Origin: Bartonella sp. ML69XJBT
Lineage (GTDB): Bacteria > Pseudomonadota > Alphaproteobacteria > Rhizobiales > Rhizobiaceae
Length of the DNA: 64,000 nt
Reading direction: 5' to 3'
NCBI RefSeq assembly: GCF_028618515.1
Contig: NZ_JAQITB010000004.1
Location: 62,001 to 126,000, forward strand
Shown: positions 51,614-59,782 of the stretch, piece after piece
Layout of the letters: each line of letters begins with the position of its first letter
How positions within the stretch are numbered: the first letter of the stretch is position 1
The notes under the pieces: model-generated
Told to the model about the DNA's origin: nothing
What the model saw: only the letters and a program-made list of their open reading frames with translations
Database searches by the model: none
Translations under genes and position numbers: made by a program

Positions 51614-52909
51614 ATGGAACGAAGTGTTGTGTATTCTGATCCTAATAAAAATGTAAAACCCGATAAAAAGACAAAATCTAACCAAACGATAAAGCAATGC
51701 GATCTTCTCATTGCGGGGGGAGCGGCTGTTGGTTTAACGCTGGCAATAGCACTCAAGCAAACAGCCCCTACACTGAAAATAACGATCGTTGATGCAGCTT
51801 CCCCACAAGACATACCCGCTTCCAATATACGAACCATTGCCCTCGCAGCTGCTTCTATTCGTATGTTAAAACAATTGCAATGTTGGAAACCTATAGAACC
51901 CTATGCCCAACCCATTCATTCCATGATCATCACCGATGCATACGCAAATGATCCTGTTAAACCAACTCTTTTAACTTTTGAAGGAGATATTGCTCCCGAT
52001 GAACCCTTTGCAGCTATGGTGGAACATAGCGAACTCATCAATGCTTTAAAAAAACGTGTAAAAGATCTGGATATCCCCGTTATTACAAACACGTGTGTTG
52101 TTGATTTTCACCAACAAGAGCAGCATACAACTGTCACCTTAAACAATAAAGAAATCTGGCAAACGAAATTGCTTATTGCAGCTGATGGAGCACATTCACA
52201 ATTACGCGCAAAAGCAGGACTTAAAAACTTTTCTCATCCCTATAAACAAACAGCAATCATCTGCACCATTGAACATGAAAAACCCCATCACGGACAAGCA
52301 ATTCAACATTTCTTACCTGCTGGACCTTTCGCGCTTCTCCCGCTCAAAGGCAACAGATCAGCCATTGTATGGAATGAAGATCATAAAACCGCGCAATATT
52401 ACCTCAAAGCTGATGCTCTTATTTTTGAAACAGAACTTGAAAAACGCATTGGTCATCGATTTGGAAAGCTCTCTTGGAATGGTGAACGTCAAGCTTTTCC
52501 TCTAAACCTTTCCCTAACACGTCAATGCATTAAAGCTCGATTTGCTCTAGTTGGCGATGCTGCCCACACAATTCATCCCCTAGCAGGACAAGGACTCAAT
52601 TTAGGATTACGTGATAGCGCTGCACTTGCTGAAGTTCTTATTGAAACAGCACGATTGGGGCTGGATATTGGCTCCCTCACTGCTTTAGAACGCTATCAAC
52701 GCTGGAGACGTTTTGAAACCACACGTATGGCTTTAAGCAATGACTGGCTTAATAAACTTTTTTCTAATGATAATCTCTTTTTGCGAATACTACGCGATAC
52801 CGGTCTTGGAATTGTCAATCAAACGCCAAAGATAAAACAATATCTTATTCAAGAAGCTGCCGGACTTTCCCCTCATGCTCCACGTTTGCTACACGGACTC
52901 CCACTTTAA
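51614..52909 (+). CDS. UbiH/UbiF/Coq6-family FAD monooxygenase
   Basis: Flavoprotein hydroxylase of 431 residues. The N-terminal FAD-binding fold is visible (LLIAGGAAVGLTLAIAL, residues about 34-50), with the first glycine pattern slightly changed. The middle DGAHS motif (ADGAHSQLR) and the second FAD motif (ALVGDAAHTIHPLAGQGLN) are typical. The family adds hydroxyl groups to the ubiquinone ring. Rhizobiales may use one enzyme for several positions, so UbiH, UbiF or UbiL cannot be separated here. It is divergent from ftsK and stands alone. Confidence 0.88.
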   Translation: MERSVVYSDPNKNVKPDKKTKSNQTIKQCDLLIAGGAAVGLTLAIALKQTAPTLKITIVDAASPQDIPASNIRTIALAAASIRMLKQLQCWKPIEPYAQPIHSMIITDAYANDPVKPTLLTFEGDIAPDEPFAAMVEHSELINALKKRVKDLDIPVITNTCVVDFHQQEQHTTVTLNNKEIWQTKLLIAADGAHSQLRAKAGLKNFSHPYKQTAIICTIEHEKPHHGQAIQHFLPAGPFALLPLKGNRSAIVWNEDHKTAQYYLKADALIFETELEKRIGHRFGKLSWNGERQAFPLNLSLTRQCIKARFALVGDAAHTIHPLAGQGLNLGLRDSAALAEVLIETARLGLDIGSLTALERYQRWRRFETTRMALSNDWLNKLFSNDNLFLRILRDTGLGIVNQTPKIKQYLIQEAAGLSPHAPRLLHGLPL

Positions 52910-53490
52910 AAAATAAGTAAAAGCCATATCATTTCACTGTTTGCAAGTTATGAACAAAACTTCTCCTGATCGTTAAAAAAAGCTCTTCGCTTATTTCTCT
53001 ATACCAAGCTTTTAAAAGAATCGATATACAGTGGAATCACCTGGTATTTTCTCACAAAAATCTTCGAGGAATCATGTATGCAATCTTTCCCTTTCCGTAC
53101 CGTTCAAGCAAACAAAAAAGCGAGAAAATGATTCTCTCTTATATTTTCAATACACCCTCTATTCAGTGATCGACATAATGAATTTTGATAATAAACGCAT
53201 TTAAAATGCATCGCAGAATTCTATCAAAACACTAAAACCAACACTAATTATAAAAAAATATCTTCTAAAACACTTTCTTATCTTAACTACACAAATGATA
53301 AAAAGATCAAACCAAGAGCTTCTCTCTACAACCACATCATAAAAAACAAATAAATCCATAACAGCATCACGCTATTGTGCTACATATCAATATTTAAAAA
53401 TATAAAGATAGACATTAACATATTGACTTAAAAGCAGAATTTATAATTTTGCATATTGAATAAGAATCTTGAAAACAGTAATCTTTTTAT
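52910..53490. other. Gene-poor AT-rich stretch
   Basis: No supported genes. It precedes the integrase scars that border the trw locus. Confidence 0.5.
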
Positions 53491-53494
53491 CCTA

Positions 53495-53670
53495 ACCCTA
53501 TTTATGATGAAACAATAAAAGCCATTCGTTTACACATCACACAAGAAATCAATATATAGATAAAACCATTTAAGAAAAAGATGAAAATGTCTCTCATAAA
53601 TTATCTCACTGCAAAAATAAGCATAATTTGAGCTGACAAAGAGAATGGCAATACCGGGATTATTACGGTA
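53495..53670 (+). pseudogene. Integrase 5'-end remnant, copy G
   Basis: Leader block scraps (AAAGCCATTCGTTTACACATC) followed by ATGTCTCTCATAAATTATCT, equivalent to the integrase start ATGGCTCTTATGAACCGTCT. Homology fades by 53670 (GCTGACAAAGAGAATGGCAA). Confidence 0.6.
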
Positions 53671-53674
53671 ATAT

Positions 53675-53698
53675 AATGATTTATCATGATAAATCATT
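53675..53698. repeat. 24-bp perfect palindrome
   Basis: Arms AATGATTTATCA and TGATAAATCATT are exact complements, followed on the plus strand by ATTTTTTC. It may be an AT-rich terminator or a protein-binding site next to integrase scars. Confidence 0.55.
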
Positions 53699-53739
53699 AT
53701 TTTTTCAACTTTAACCATAAGCAGAATACTGTAAAATTT

Positions 53740-53930
53740 TTATCGCAATAGCTCTCATATTGAATCAATAAAAATCATTTTCTTGCACAACACAAGAAGA
53801 GTTGGCGTATAGATAAAAATGAGTAAAAAAGAAAAAACGCCTCTCATAAACACTCTCGCATCCAAGATGCTCTAACAACATTGAGAGCTTCTCAACAGTA
53901 TGGATAGTGCCAACATGTTAGCAACATAGC
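53740..53930 (+). pseudogene. Integrase 5'-end remnant, copy H
   Basis: Leader block (TTGAATCAATAAAAATCA, CTTGCACAACACAAG) and start codons (CGCCTCTCATAAACACTCT, AACATTGAGAGCTTCTCAAC) of the same integrase family, a second copy within 250 bp of copy G. Confidence 0.6.
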
Positions 53931-54092
53931 TTTCCCACTTGAAGGAACGCCTACGTGCTTTTTATAGTCTTACTTTACCGCTCAGCAGTTTAAAACATTA
54001 ACTCAGCATTTTATATATCGAATCACCAAAAAGAACACACTGCTTGAATTCCCATCTCTTGCTTCTCATATCTTTTGTATATTGCTTGAGTA

Positions 54093-54380
54093 TTATGTCA
54101 CTTCTAACTCTTCAAGCGTACAACCACTCTCCAACCATTCCTTAATCCACTTAGGTCTACGCCCACGTCCATTCCATAACTCCCATTGATTATTGGGATT
54201 TCTATAATGGCGTTCTTTACTCACAAGATCAGCAATATCAATTCCATGCGCACTGGCAATTTCAAGAATTTTGCGCCGTGCATTTTGTTTTTCTTTTGCT
54301 TGCCGCCTTTTCAATTCCACATCGATTTGAGCACGCATTTCTTGTAGTTCATCAAAATTCATCTTTTTGAGATCATCCAC
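54093..54380 (-). CDS. H-NS-family DNA-binding regulator
   Basis: Protein of 95 residues. Residues 1-45 form a coiled-coil oligomerisation helix (DELQEMRAQIDVELKRRQAK). Residues about 65-90 hold the H-NS-type minor-groove binding domain, with the key loop WNGRGRRPKW. Such proteins silence AT-rich transferred DNA. It is divergent from the first gene of the trw-side cluster, and conjugative relatives of Trw have H-NS-like KorB regulators, so a role in trw control is plausible. The symbol is left open. Confidence 0.82.
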   Translation of the reverse strand: MDDLKKMNFDELQEMRAQIDVELKRRQAKEKQNARRKILEIASAHGIDIADLVSKERHYRNPNNQWELWNGRGRRPKWIKEWLESGCTLEELEVT

Positions 54381-54439
54381 CTTAATTACTCCCCTTGCAA
54401 AAAAGAATTATGCTTTGCCATATTTTAAACACAATTATA

Positions 54440-54452
54440 GACAATTTTTGTC
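54440..54452. promoter_or_regulatory. Short inverted repeat in the divergent promoter region
   Basis: GACAA and TTGTC arms around a TTT centre lie midway between the H-NS-like gene and the gene starting at 54509. It could be an operator for either direction. There is no direct evidence of binding. Confidence 0.3.
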
Positions 54453-54508
54453 CATTTATTATCGAAATTAAAATTACGATAAATATATCACCTTGACGGA
54501 GATGTGCT

Positions 54509-55090
54509 TTGAACCACGAAGAGCTGTTTAATTGTGTCGCAATTGTCACGACTGTATCCTTTTTCGGTTTGATCGCTGAAATGGATAATCGAGGTGTAAA
54601 AAACCTATTACCTCTCCCTGACTCTCACGAACCAGCGGTCAAAAGTGAATATAAATCGCCATTTTATAAACTATGGCAATATGTAAAAAAGAACAACCCC
54701 TCTACGCATAATGATCATACAGTTCATTCTTATAATGAGAAATATTCTCATACTCAGCGGCTTTTTAGTTTAGATCAATATCCTCTAGAAAAAATTGAAA
54801 AGTCAGAAAATGATATAAAACAATCAGCCCTAACAACCCTACAAAAATGGTTATCCTTTAAGAGTAATTTCTCTTTTTGCAAACATAATAACTATCACAT
54901 TGATTGGATATTAGCATATGTGAAAACCTTTCTTAAAAGGAAGCAAATTTACATTCATACAGGATATTCTAAGCTCAAGAATCTTACTTCGTATATCCAT
55001 CAAAACACAGTGTGGCAACAATCAGAAAAACTACGCAAACTTCACGTTTGTATCAAGAGATCTTTTCATCATTGGGTGTGTGAATTATGA
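54509..55090 (+). CDS. Unrecognised gene upstream of the trw locus
   Basis: Protein of 193 residues, start TTG with CGGAG 8 bp before it. It has a short hydrophobic N-terminus (CVAIVTTVSFFGLIA, residues 9-23), which may be a signal anchor, then a polar, basic, tyrosine- and histidine-rich body and no known motif. Its last bases overlap the next gene by 4 bp (ATGA), so the two form an operon. Oriented toward trwL. I do not recognise the family. Confidence 0.65.
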   Translation: MNHEELFNCVAIVTTVSFFGLIAEMDNRGVKNLLPLPDSHEPAVKSEYKSPFYKLWQYVKKNNPSTHNDHTVHSYNEKYSHTQRLFSLDQYPLEKIEKSENDIKQSALTTLQKWLSFKSNFSFCKHNNYHIDWILAYVKTFLKRKQIYIHTGYSKLKNLTSYIHQNTVWQQSEKLRKLHVCIKRSFHHWVCEL

Positions 55091-55713
55091 CTATTTCAAA
55101 TTTCATAATGTTTGCCGCTGCATACGCATCAACTCTACACGCGACAGTACCTTCAACTGTCGTTATGCAAGAGTCATGGAATGATATTTGTGCAGTAAAC
55201 ATGAGTGATAAATTACCACACTATCCATTCGCACCTAAAAAAACAATAGTAACAATTAAGCAGAGTGAACACAATTTTGACGTAAATTTAGGGCAAATGA
55301 GTGTTGAAAATCAGAAATGGTTGCCCCTCTCTCTCTGTGAAATTTTTGATCGTTGCAAGAATCTTAACGTTATACGGACTGCTTTAAAACATTGCTGTGA
55401 AAAAGAGCAAAAATTACCGCAATACAGTGCTGAGCGAACCGTTCTTAGTTTTTACAATGCAGAAAATTTCACAAATAGTTTTTCTGACCTTCATTTGCAA
55501 AAAAATGCTTCATATGTCGAGGTGAAAACTTCTGCGCCTGTAAGCGAAGAATTAGAAGAAACTTTACAGTTTCATACAAGAAAGACAGAACAAACAATTA
55601 AGATAGAGTCTCTTCCTGCGTCTTTAGAAGAAGATGCTTTTACACATAAAGAAAGTAGTGTTCATGACGCCTTTACAGTAGAAGACACTTCATTGGAAAG
55701 ACCGCAGGACTAA
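55087..55713 (+). CDS. Unrecognised, possibly secreted protein near the trw locus
   Basis: Protein of 208 residues. It begins MTISNFIMFAAAYASTLHA, which resembles a short signal peptide. A cysteine-containing domain follows (CEIFDRCKNLN, LKHCCEKEQ), then an acidic, Glu/Ser/Thr-rich tail of about 60 residues. It is translationally coupled to the preceding gene. A surface or effector-like role would be speculation; nothing familiar is seen. Confidence 0.6.
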   Translation: MTISNFIMFAAAYASTLHATVPSTVVMQESWNDICAVNMSDKLPHYPFAPKKTIVTIKQSEHNFDVNLGQMSVENQKWLPLSLCEIFDRCKNLNVIRTALKHCCEKEQKLPQYSAERTVLSFYNAENFTNSFSDLHLQKNASYVEVKTSAPVSEELEETLQFHTRKTEQTIKIESLPASLEEDAFTHKESSVHDAFTVEDTSLERPQD

Positions 55714-55840
55714 TGATGACTACATTTATCGATTAGACTTACAATTTTGATAGAATAGCATGATGAAAGGTAGATAAGAAAATATTAATGCTCTAATTAG
55801 TAAGATTGCATAAAATCTCTTCTAATTGAGGGCAGAAATA

Positions 55841-56140
55841 ATGAAAATGATAGAACAAAACAGTGTGGATATAGCATTTAATCAGAAAGCGGCACGTGAG
55901 ATTACAATCGTGATGCGTTCAGAAAGGGAGTGGTACTTTACATTTGTTGCAGATGATCCAGTAACCGGAACAGCAAATGAGTATACACTTCTTACACAAA
56001 GAGGAAAACTAAGAACTTGGGCTGATCCAAAATATCTTTTTAAATTTCTTCATGAAAGAGGGGTTGTCTATGGCAGTTTTAAACTTAATCAGGATGAAAA
56101 ACATGAAACAAACAAATATTTTCCAAACAACAGTTCGTAA
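55841..56140 (+). CDS. Small putative regulator upstream of trwL (KorA/KorB-like?)
   Basis: Protein of 99 residues. ATG at 55841 with GAGGG at 55828-55832 is preferred over a TTG at 55826. It contains EWYFTFVADDPVTGTANEYT and LLTQRGKLRTWADPKYLF, reminiscent of small plasmid-type regulatory proteins. In studied Bartonella trw loci, korA and korB precede trwL and repress it, so it may be one of them. The assignment rests on position. The end overlaps the start of the first trwL by 38 bp. An imperfect inverted repeat upstream (55790-55830, CTCTAATTAG and CTAATTGAGG) may be its operator. Confidence 0.6.
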   Translation: MKMIEQNSVDIAFNQKAAREITIVMRSEREWYFTFVADDPVTGTANEYTLLTQRGKLRTWADPKYLFKFLHERGVVYGSFKLNQDEKHETNKYFPNNSS

Positions 56141-56420
56141 TAAAATTATTACAACTGTTGCAGCTATAACTGTGTTTTTTATGGTGCATCCTATATGCGT
56201 TCAAGCAAAAACTTTGGACAAAGCCAAAACAGCTTTAGAAACACTCCAAAATCAATTGAAGATAATTGTTCCTCTTGCCGCTACCGTAATACTTTTGTGT
56301 TTAGCAATTGGTTATGCAGGACGTTATATAGAAAAAGATACTTTTGTACGGTGGGCGGTTGGTGTTGTCATTGCTGGTTCAGCAGCTGAACTTGTCGCAA
56401 TGTTATTTCAAAACCCATAG
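56103..56420 (+). CDS. trwL1: TrwL (VirB2-like pilin), copy 1
   Basis: Pilin precursor of 105 residues, first of eight in tandem. Signal sequence ends near VQA-K (about residue 35). A variable stretch (KTLDKAKTALETLQNQLK) follows, then the conserved hydrophobic core shared by copies 1-7: VILLCLAIGYAGRYIEKDTF and GVVIAGSAAELV. VirB2-type proteins form the surface pilus of type IV secretion systems. ATG at 56103 with AGGA is chosen. Upstream in-frame ATGs lie inside the previous gene. Confidence 0.88.
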   Translation: MKQTNIFQTTVRNKIITTVAAITVFFMVHPICVQAKTLDKAKTALETLQNQLKIIVPLAATVILLCLAIGYAGRYIEKDTFVRWAVGVVIAGSAAELVAMLFQNP

Positions 56421-56541
56421 TGAAGAAAATTATGATGCAAAGTAAATTTTATTCTTCAGTTGTGAATAAAGCGCTAATAGTATCATTTTGTATTAAAAAG
56501 TAAATATAGTACTCATGAGAAAGCCTTAATAAGAGTAGAAG

Positions 56542-56853
56542 ATGAAACAATTAAATAATTTCCAATTAAAAAATGATAGTAAAATATTTGCAATTTCTGT
56601 TGCTATAACAGCATTTTTTATGACTTATCCTGCGTATGCTAAATTAGAGAAGGCTGCAAAAGCATTAGGTGATCTGAAAACAGATCTTACTGGTAATATT
56701 ATCCCTCTTGCTGCTGCAGTTATACTTCTGTGTTTAGCAATTGGTTATGCTGGCCGTTACATCGGAAAAGATACTTTTGTGCGCTGGGCAGTTGGCGTTG
56801 TCATCGCTGGTTCAGCGACTGAACTTGCCACTTTATTGTTTACCGGTAAATAA
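56542..56853 (+). CDS. trwL2: TrwL (VirB2-like pilin), copy 2
   Basis: 103 residues. Start MKQLNNFQLKNDSK, signal ending at AYA, variable part KLEKAAKALGDLKTDLTG, conserved core with YIGKDTF in place of YIEKDTF. The end is ATLLFTGK. Preceded by a spacer of about 120 bp similar to those before other copies. Confidence 0.88.
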   Translation: MKQLNNFQLKNDSKIFAISVAITAFFMTYPAYAKLEKAAKALGDLKTDLTGNIIPLAAAVILLCLAIGYAGRYIGKDTFVRWAVGVVIAGSATELATLLFTGK

Positions 56854-57028
56854 TAAATCCATTGAAATATAACGTTAGACATAAGTTTAATTCGTATTAG
56901 AGCCAAGTGTAAAAAAATATAATAAACAAAATAGATTTTAATTATCAAGTATAGATAAATTAGCAATAATATCACTTAAATTAAAGGGTACAAAATGAGC
57001 CTCACATAAACCTTAATGAGAAAAGAAA

Positions 57029-57337
57029 ATGAAACAATTAAATAATCTCCAATCAAAAAACAATAGCCAGATCATTGTAATTTTTGCAACTGTAACCGCA
57101 TTACTCATAGCTCATCCTGCATATGCAGCATTAAATAATGCTAAAACTGCTTTAGAAGCACTTCGAGACGATCTGAGTGTCAAGATTATTCCTATAGCAG
57201 CTGCTGTTATATTGTTGTGTTTAGCAATTGGTTATGCAGGGCGTTATATAGAAAAGGATACCTTTGTACGTTGGGCAATCGGTGTTGTCATTGCTGGTTC
57301 AGCAGCTGAACTTGTTACAATGTTGTTCGGTAAATAA
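57029..57337 (+). CDS. trwL3: TrwL (VirB2-like pilin), copy 3
   Basis: 102 residues. The signal ends at AYA, the variable part is ALNNAKTALEALRDDLSVK and the core is standard. It ends in TMLFGK. Spacer of 175 bp before it contains the shared ATAGATAAATTAGCAATAAT segment. Confidence 0.88.
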   Translation: MKQLNNLQSKNNSQIIVIFATVTALLIAHPAYAALNNAKTALEALRDDLSVKIIPIAAAVILLCLAIGYAGRYIEKDTFVRWAIGVVIAGSAAELVTMLFGK

Positions 57338-57443
57338 TAAAGCTTCTAACACGAAATGCTTTTCTTCAAGAAGAATCCATCCAGAGTAATAATTTATATT
57401 GCAAAGTTGTAGATATTATAAAAGTTTTGATTAAGAGAAGAAA

Positions 57444-57758
57444 ATGAAACAATTAAATAATTTTAAATTAAAAAATAACAATCGAGTCATTGTAATTTCT
57501 GCAGCTGTGAATGCATTTTTTGTATCTCATACTGCATATGCTCAGAAAACTTTGAAAAATGCTGAAACAGCTTTAAAAAATCTGCAGAACGATCTTACTG
57601 GCAAGATTATTCCTGTTGCTGCTGCTATTATACTTTTATGTTTAGCAATTGGCTATGCAGGACGTTATATCGAAAAGGATACCTTTATACGCTGGGCAAT
57701 CGGTGTTGTCATTGCTGGTTCAGCAGCTGAACTTGTTGCGATGCTATTTAAACCATAA
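57444..57758 (+). CDS. trwL4: TrwL (VirB2-like pilin), copy 4
   Basis: 104 residues. The signal ends at AYAQ, the variable part is KTLKNAETALKNLQNDLTGK and the core has IILLCLAIGYAGR and FIRWAIG. Ends AMLFKP. Confidence 0.88.
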   Translation: MKQLNNFKLKNNNRVIVISAAVNAFFVSHTAYAQKTLKNAETALKNLQNDLTGKIIPVAAAIILLCLAIGYAGRYIEKDTFIRWAIGVVIAGSAAELVAMLFKP

Positions 57759-57879
57759 CGAAGTTAAGTATTTTAAAAAAAACAGATTTTACTTATGGGC
57801 TACAGATAAATTTGTAATGATATAACTCAATATTAAAAAGTAGAAACAGCATTCATAAGAACTTTAATAAGAGCAAAAG

Positions 57880-58185
57880 ATGACAAAAATCAATTATTTC
57901 CAACTTGAAAATGGTAATCGAATCATTGCAATTTCCGAAGTTGTAATCGCGTTACTTATAGTTCATCCTGCATATGCACAATTGGGTAAAGCAAAAGATG
58001 CTTTAACCGCTCTGCAAACAGATCTTACTACTAATATTATTCCTATTGCCGCTGCAGTTATACTTTTATGCTTAGCAATTGGTTATGCAGGACGTTACAT
58101 TGAAAAAGATACCTTTGTACGCTGGGCAATCGGTGTTGTCATTGCCGGTTCAGCAACTGAACTTGTTAAAATGTTGTTTGGCTAA
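57880..58185 (+). CDS. trwL5: TrwL (VirB2-like pilin), copy 5
   Basis: 101 residues. It starts MTKINYFQLENGN, differing from the MKQLN or MKRLS start of other copies. Variable part QLGKAKDALTALQTDLTT. The core is standard. Ends KMLFG. Confidence 0.88.
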   Translation: MTKINYFQLENGNRIIAISEVVIALLIVHPAYAQLGKAKDALTALQTDLTTNIIPIAAAVILLCLAIGYAGRYIEKDTFVRWAIGVVIAGSATELVKMLFG

Positions 58186-58298
58186 TCATGAAGCCTTTAG
58201 CACAAAATGCTTTTCTTCAAGAAAGTCTGTGTCCAGTAGTAGTCTTTACTTATGCTGCTAAGAGATAAACATTGTTAAAATTTGAATGAGAATAGAAT

Positions 58299-58607
58299 AT
58301 GAAACGATTAAGTAATTTCCAATCAAAATGTAATAATTGGATTATTGCAAGTCCTGTAGCTATAACGGCATTTTTTATGGCTTATCCTGCGTATGCAGAA
58401 TTAAAACATGCAAAAGGTGCTTTAGAAAAATTACAGGACGATCTTATTAAAAACATTATTCCTGTTGCTGCTGCTGTCATACTTTTGTGTTTAGCAATTG
58501 GTTATGCAGGTCGTTATATCGAAAAGGATACATTTATACGCTGGGCAGTTGGTGTTGTCATTGCTGGTTCAGCAGCTGAACTTGTCACAATGTTATTTAA
58601 ACCATAA
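58299..58607 (+). CDS. trwL6: TrwL (VirB2-like pilin), copy 6
   Basis: 102 residues. The N-terminus MKRLSNFQSKCNNW is almost identical to copy 7, marking these as the most recent duplicate pair. Variable part ELKHAKGALEKLQDDLIK. Ends TMLFKP like copy 4. Confidence 0.88.
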   Translation: MKRLSNFQSKCNNWIIASPVAITAFFMAYPAYAELKHAKGALEKLQDDLIKNIIPVAAAVILLCLAIGYAGRYIEKDTFIRWAVGVVIAGSAAELVTMLFKP

Positions 58608-58694
58608 TGAGGTTAATTATAGTTCAATTTAAACGAAATGGCTTTTATTTATCCGTTATAGGTAAACTAAAAATGGTACTTACGAGAAAAGAAG

Positions 58695-59006
58695 ATGAAA
58701 CGATTAAGTAATTTCCAATCAAAATGTAATAATCGAATTATTGCAATTTCTGCAACTGTAATTGCATTTTTTATGGCTCATCCCGCATATGCAGAACTAA
58801 AGCATGCTAAAGATGCTTTAGACGCTCTAAAGAAAGATCTTATTGATCATATTATCCCTATTGCTGCTGCTGTCATACTTTTGTGTTTAGCAATTGGTTA
58901 TGCAGGTCGTTATATCGAAAAAGATACCTTTGTACGATGGGCAATTGGTGTTGTTATAGCTGGTTCAGCAACTCAACTTGTTGCAATGTTATTTAAAGCT
59001 AATTGA
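58695..59006 (+). CDS. trwL7: TrwL (VirB2-like pilin), copy 7
   Basis: 103 residues. It shares MKRLSNFQSKCNN and ELKHAKDAL with copy 6 but differs in the rest of the variable part (DALKKDLIDH). Spacer before it is the shortest in the array (87 bp). Confidence 0.88.
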   Translation: MKRLSNFQSKCNNRIIAISATVIAFFMAHPAYAELKHAKDALDALKKDLIDHIIPIAAAVILLCLAIGYAGRYIEKDTFVRWAIGVVIAGSATQLVAMLFKAN

Positions 59007-59147
59007 AATCAAGCATGAAACAAATAAAATACAAAATGTTTTAAAAAATCTATTTATGAGTTGTGGATATATCTGTAATGATATCATTTATGCTGCAAAC
59101 AAGAGAACATTCTCAAGAGTAGGTTCAGTCATATGGGGATAAAAGAT

Positions 59148-59459
59148 ATGAAACAATTAAATATTCTTCAAGCAAAAACCGGCAATAAGATCAGTGCTAT
59201 TGTGATAGCTTCGACGATGTCCTTAATGCTCCAACCAGTATGTGCTCAAACAAAAACTAAGAGCTTAGATATTCTCATGGGTATGCAATACGGACTTAGT
59301 ATGGTCATACCCATTGTTTGTGCTGTTATTCTTTTATTTCTATTACTTATTTATATATTTCGCATCATAGCAAGAGCCACATTTATACGATGGGCATTCA
59401 GTGTCATTATCGCTGGAGCAGCATTCTATATTAGCCATATATTATTTCACATCCAATAG
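59148..59459 (+). CDS. trwL8: Divergent TrwL-like (VirB2-like) protein, copy 8
   Basis: 103 residues. MKQLNILQAKTGNK and a signal ending at VCAQ show the relationship, and IVCAVILLFLLLIYIF with TFIRWAFSVIIAGAA parallels the core. It lacks GYAGRYIEKD and is much more hydrophobic. GGGGAT precedes ATG 59148; an ATG at 59133 is less likely. It may be the ancestral copy or have a distinct role such as a minor pilin. Confidence 0.78.
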   Translation: MKQLNILQAKTGNKISAIVIASTMSLMLQPVCAQTKTKSLDILMGMQYGLSMVIPIVCAVILLFLLLIYIFRIIARATFIRWAFSVIIAGAAFYISHILFHIQ

Positions 59460-59471
59460 CTAGAGTAGCAC

Positions 59472-59780
59472 ATGAAACCACAACAAAATGAAGCATTTCC
59501 CTTATTTAAAGGAGCAACACGTGTTCCAACTCTTTGGGGTGTACCCATGATGCCACTTATCGTTATGGCCATCAGTGTAGCTATTTTTGCTATGACAATA
59601 AATATCTTTTTGTGGATAATTGCTCCGCCCCTATGGTTCGTTATGGTACAAATTACCAAAAATGATGATAAGGCGTTTCGTATCTGGTGGTTGTGGATTG
59701 ATACCAAACTTCGTAACCGCAACAAAAGTTTCTGGGGAGCTTCAAGTTATAGTCCCTCTGATTACCGCAAAAGGAGATAA
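59472..59780 (+). CDS. trwM: TrwM (VirB3-like) inner-membrane protein
   Basis: 102 residues with two adjacent membrane segments (about 24-56, MPLIVMAISVAIFAMTINIF then LWIIAPPLWFVM). The N-terminal LFKGATRVPTLWGVP is the VirB3 signature. It is a small component of the secretion channel, tied to the VirB4 ATPase. It lies 12 bp after copy 8 of trwL and 2 bp before trwK. Confidence 0.92.
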   Translation: MKPQQNEAFPLFKGATRVPTLWGVPMMPLIVMAISVAIFAMTINIFLWIIAPPLWFVMVQITKNDDKAFRIWWLWIDTKLRNRNKSFWGASSYSPSDYRKRR

Positions 59781-59782
59781 AT

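Noticed and set aside
56103-59459. Regularly spaced repeats in the trw region considered as a possible CRISPR or VNTR array
   Set aside because: The repeats are roughly 300-bp coding units with diverged centres, each a full pilin gene, and no short repeat-spacer pattern is present.
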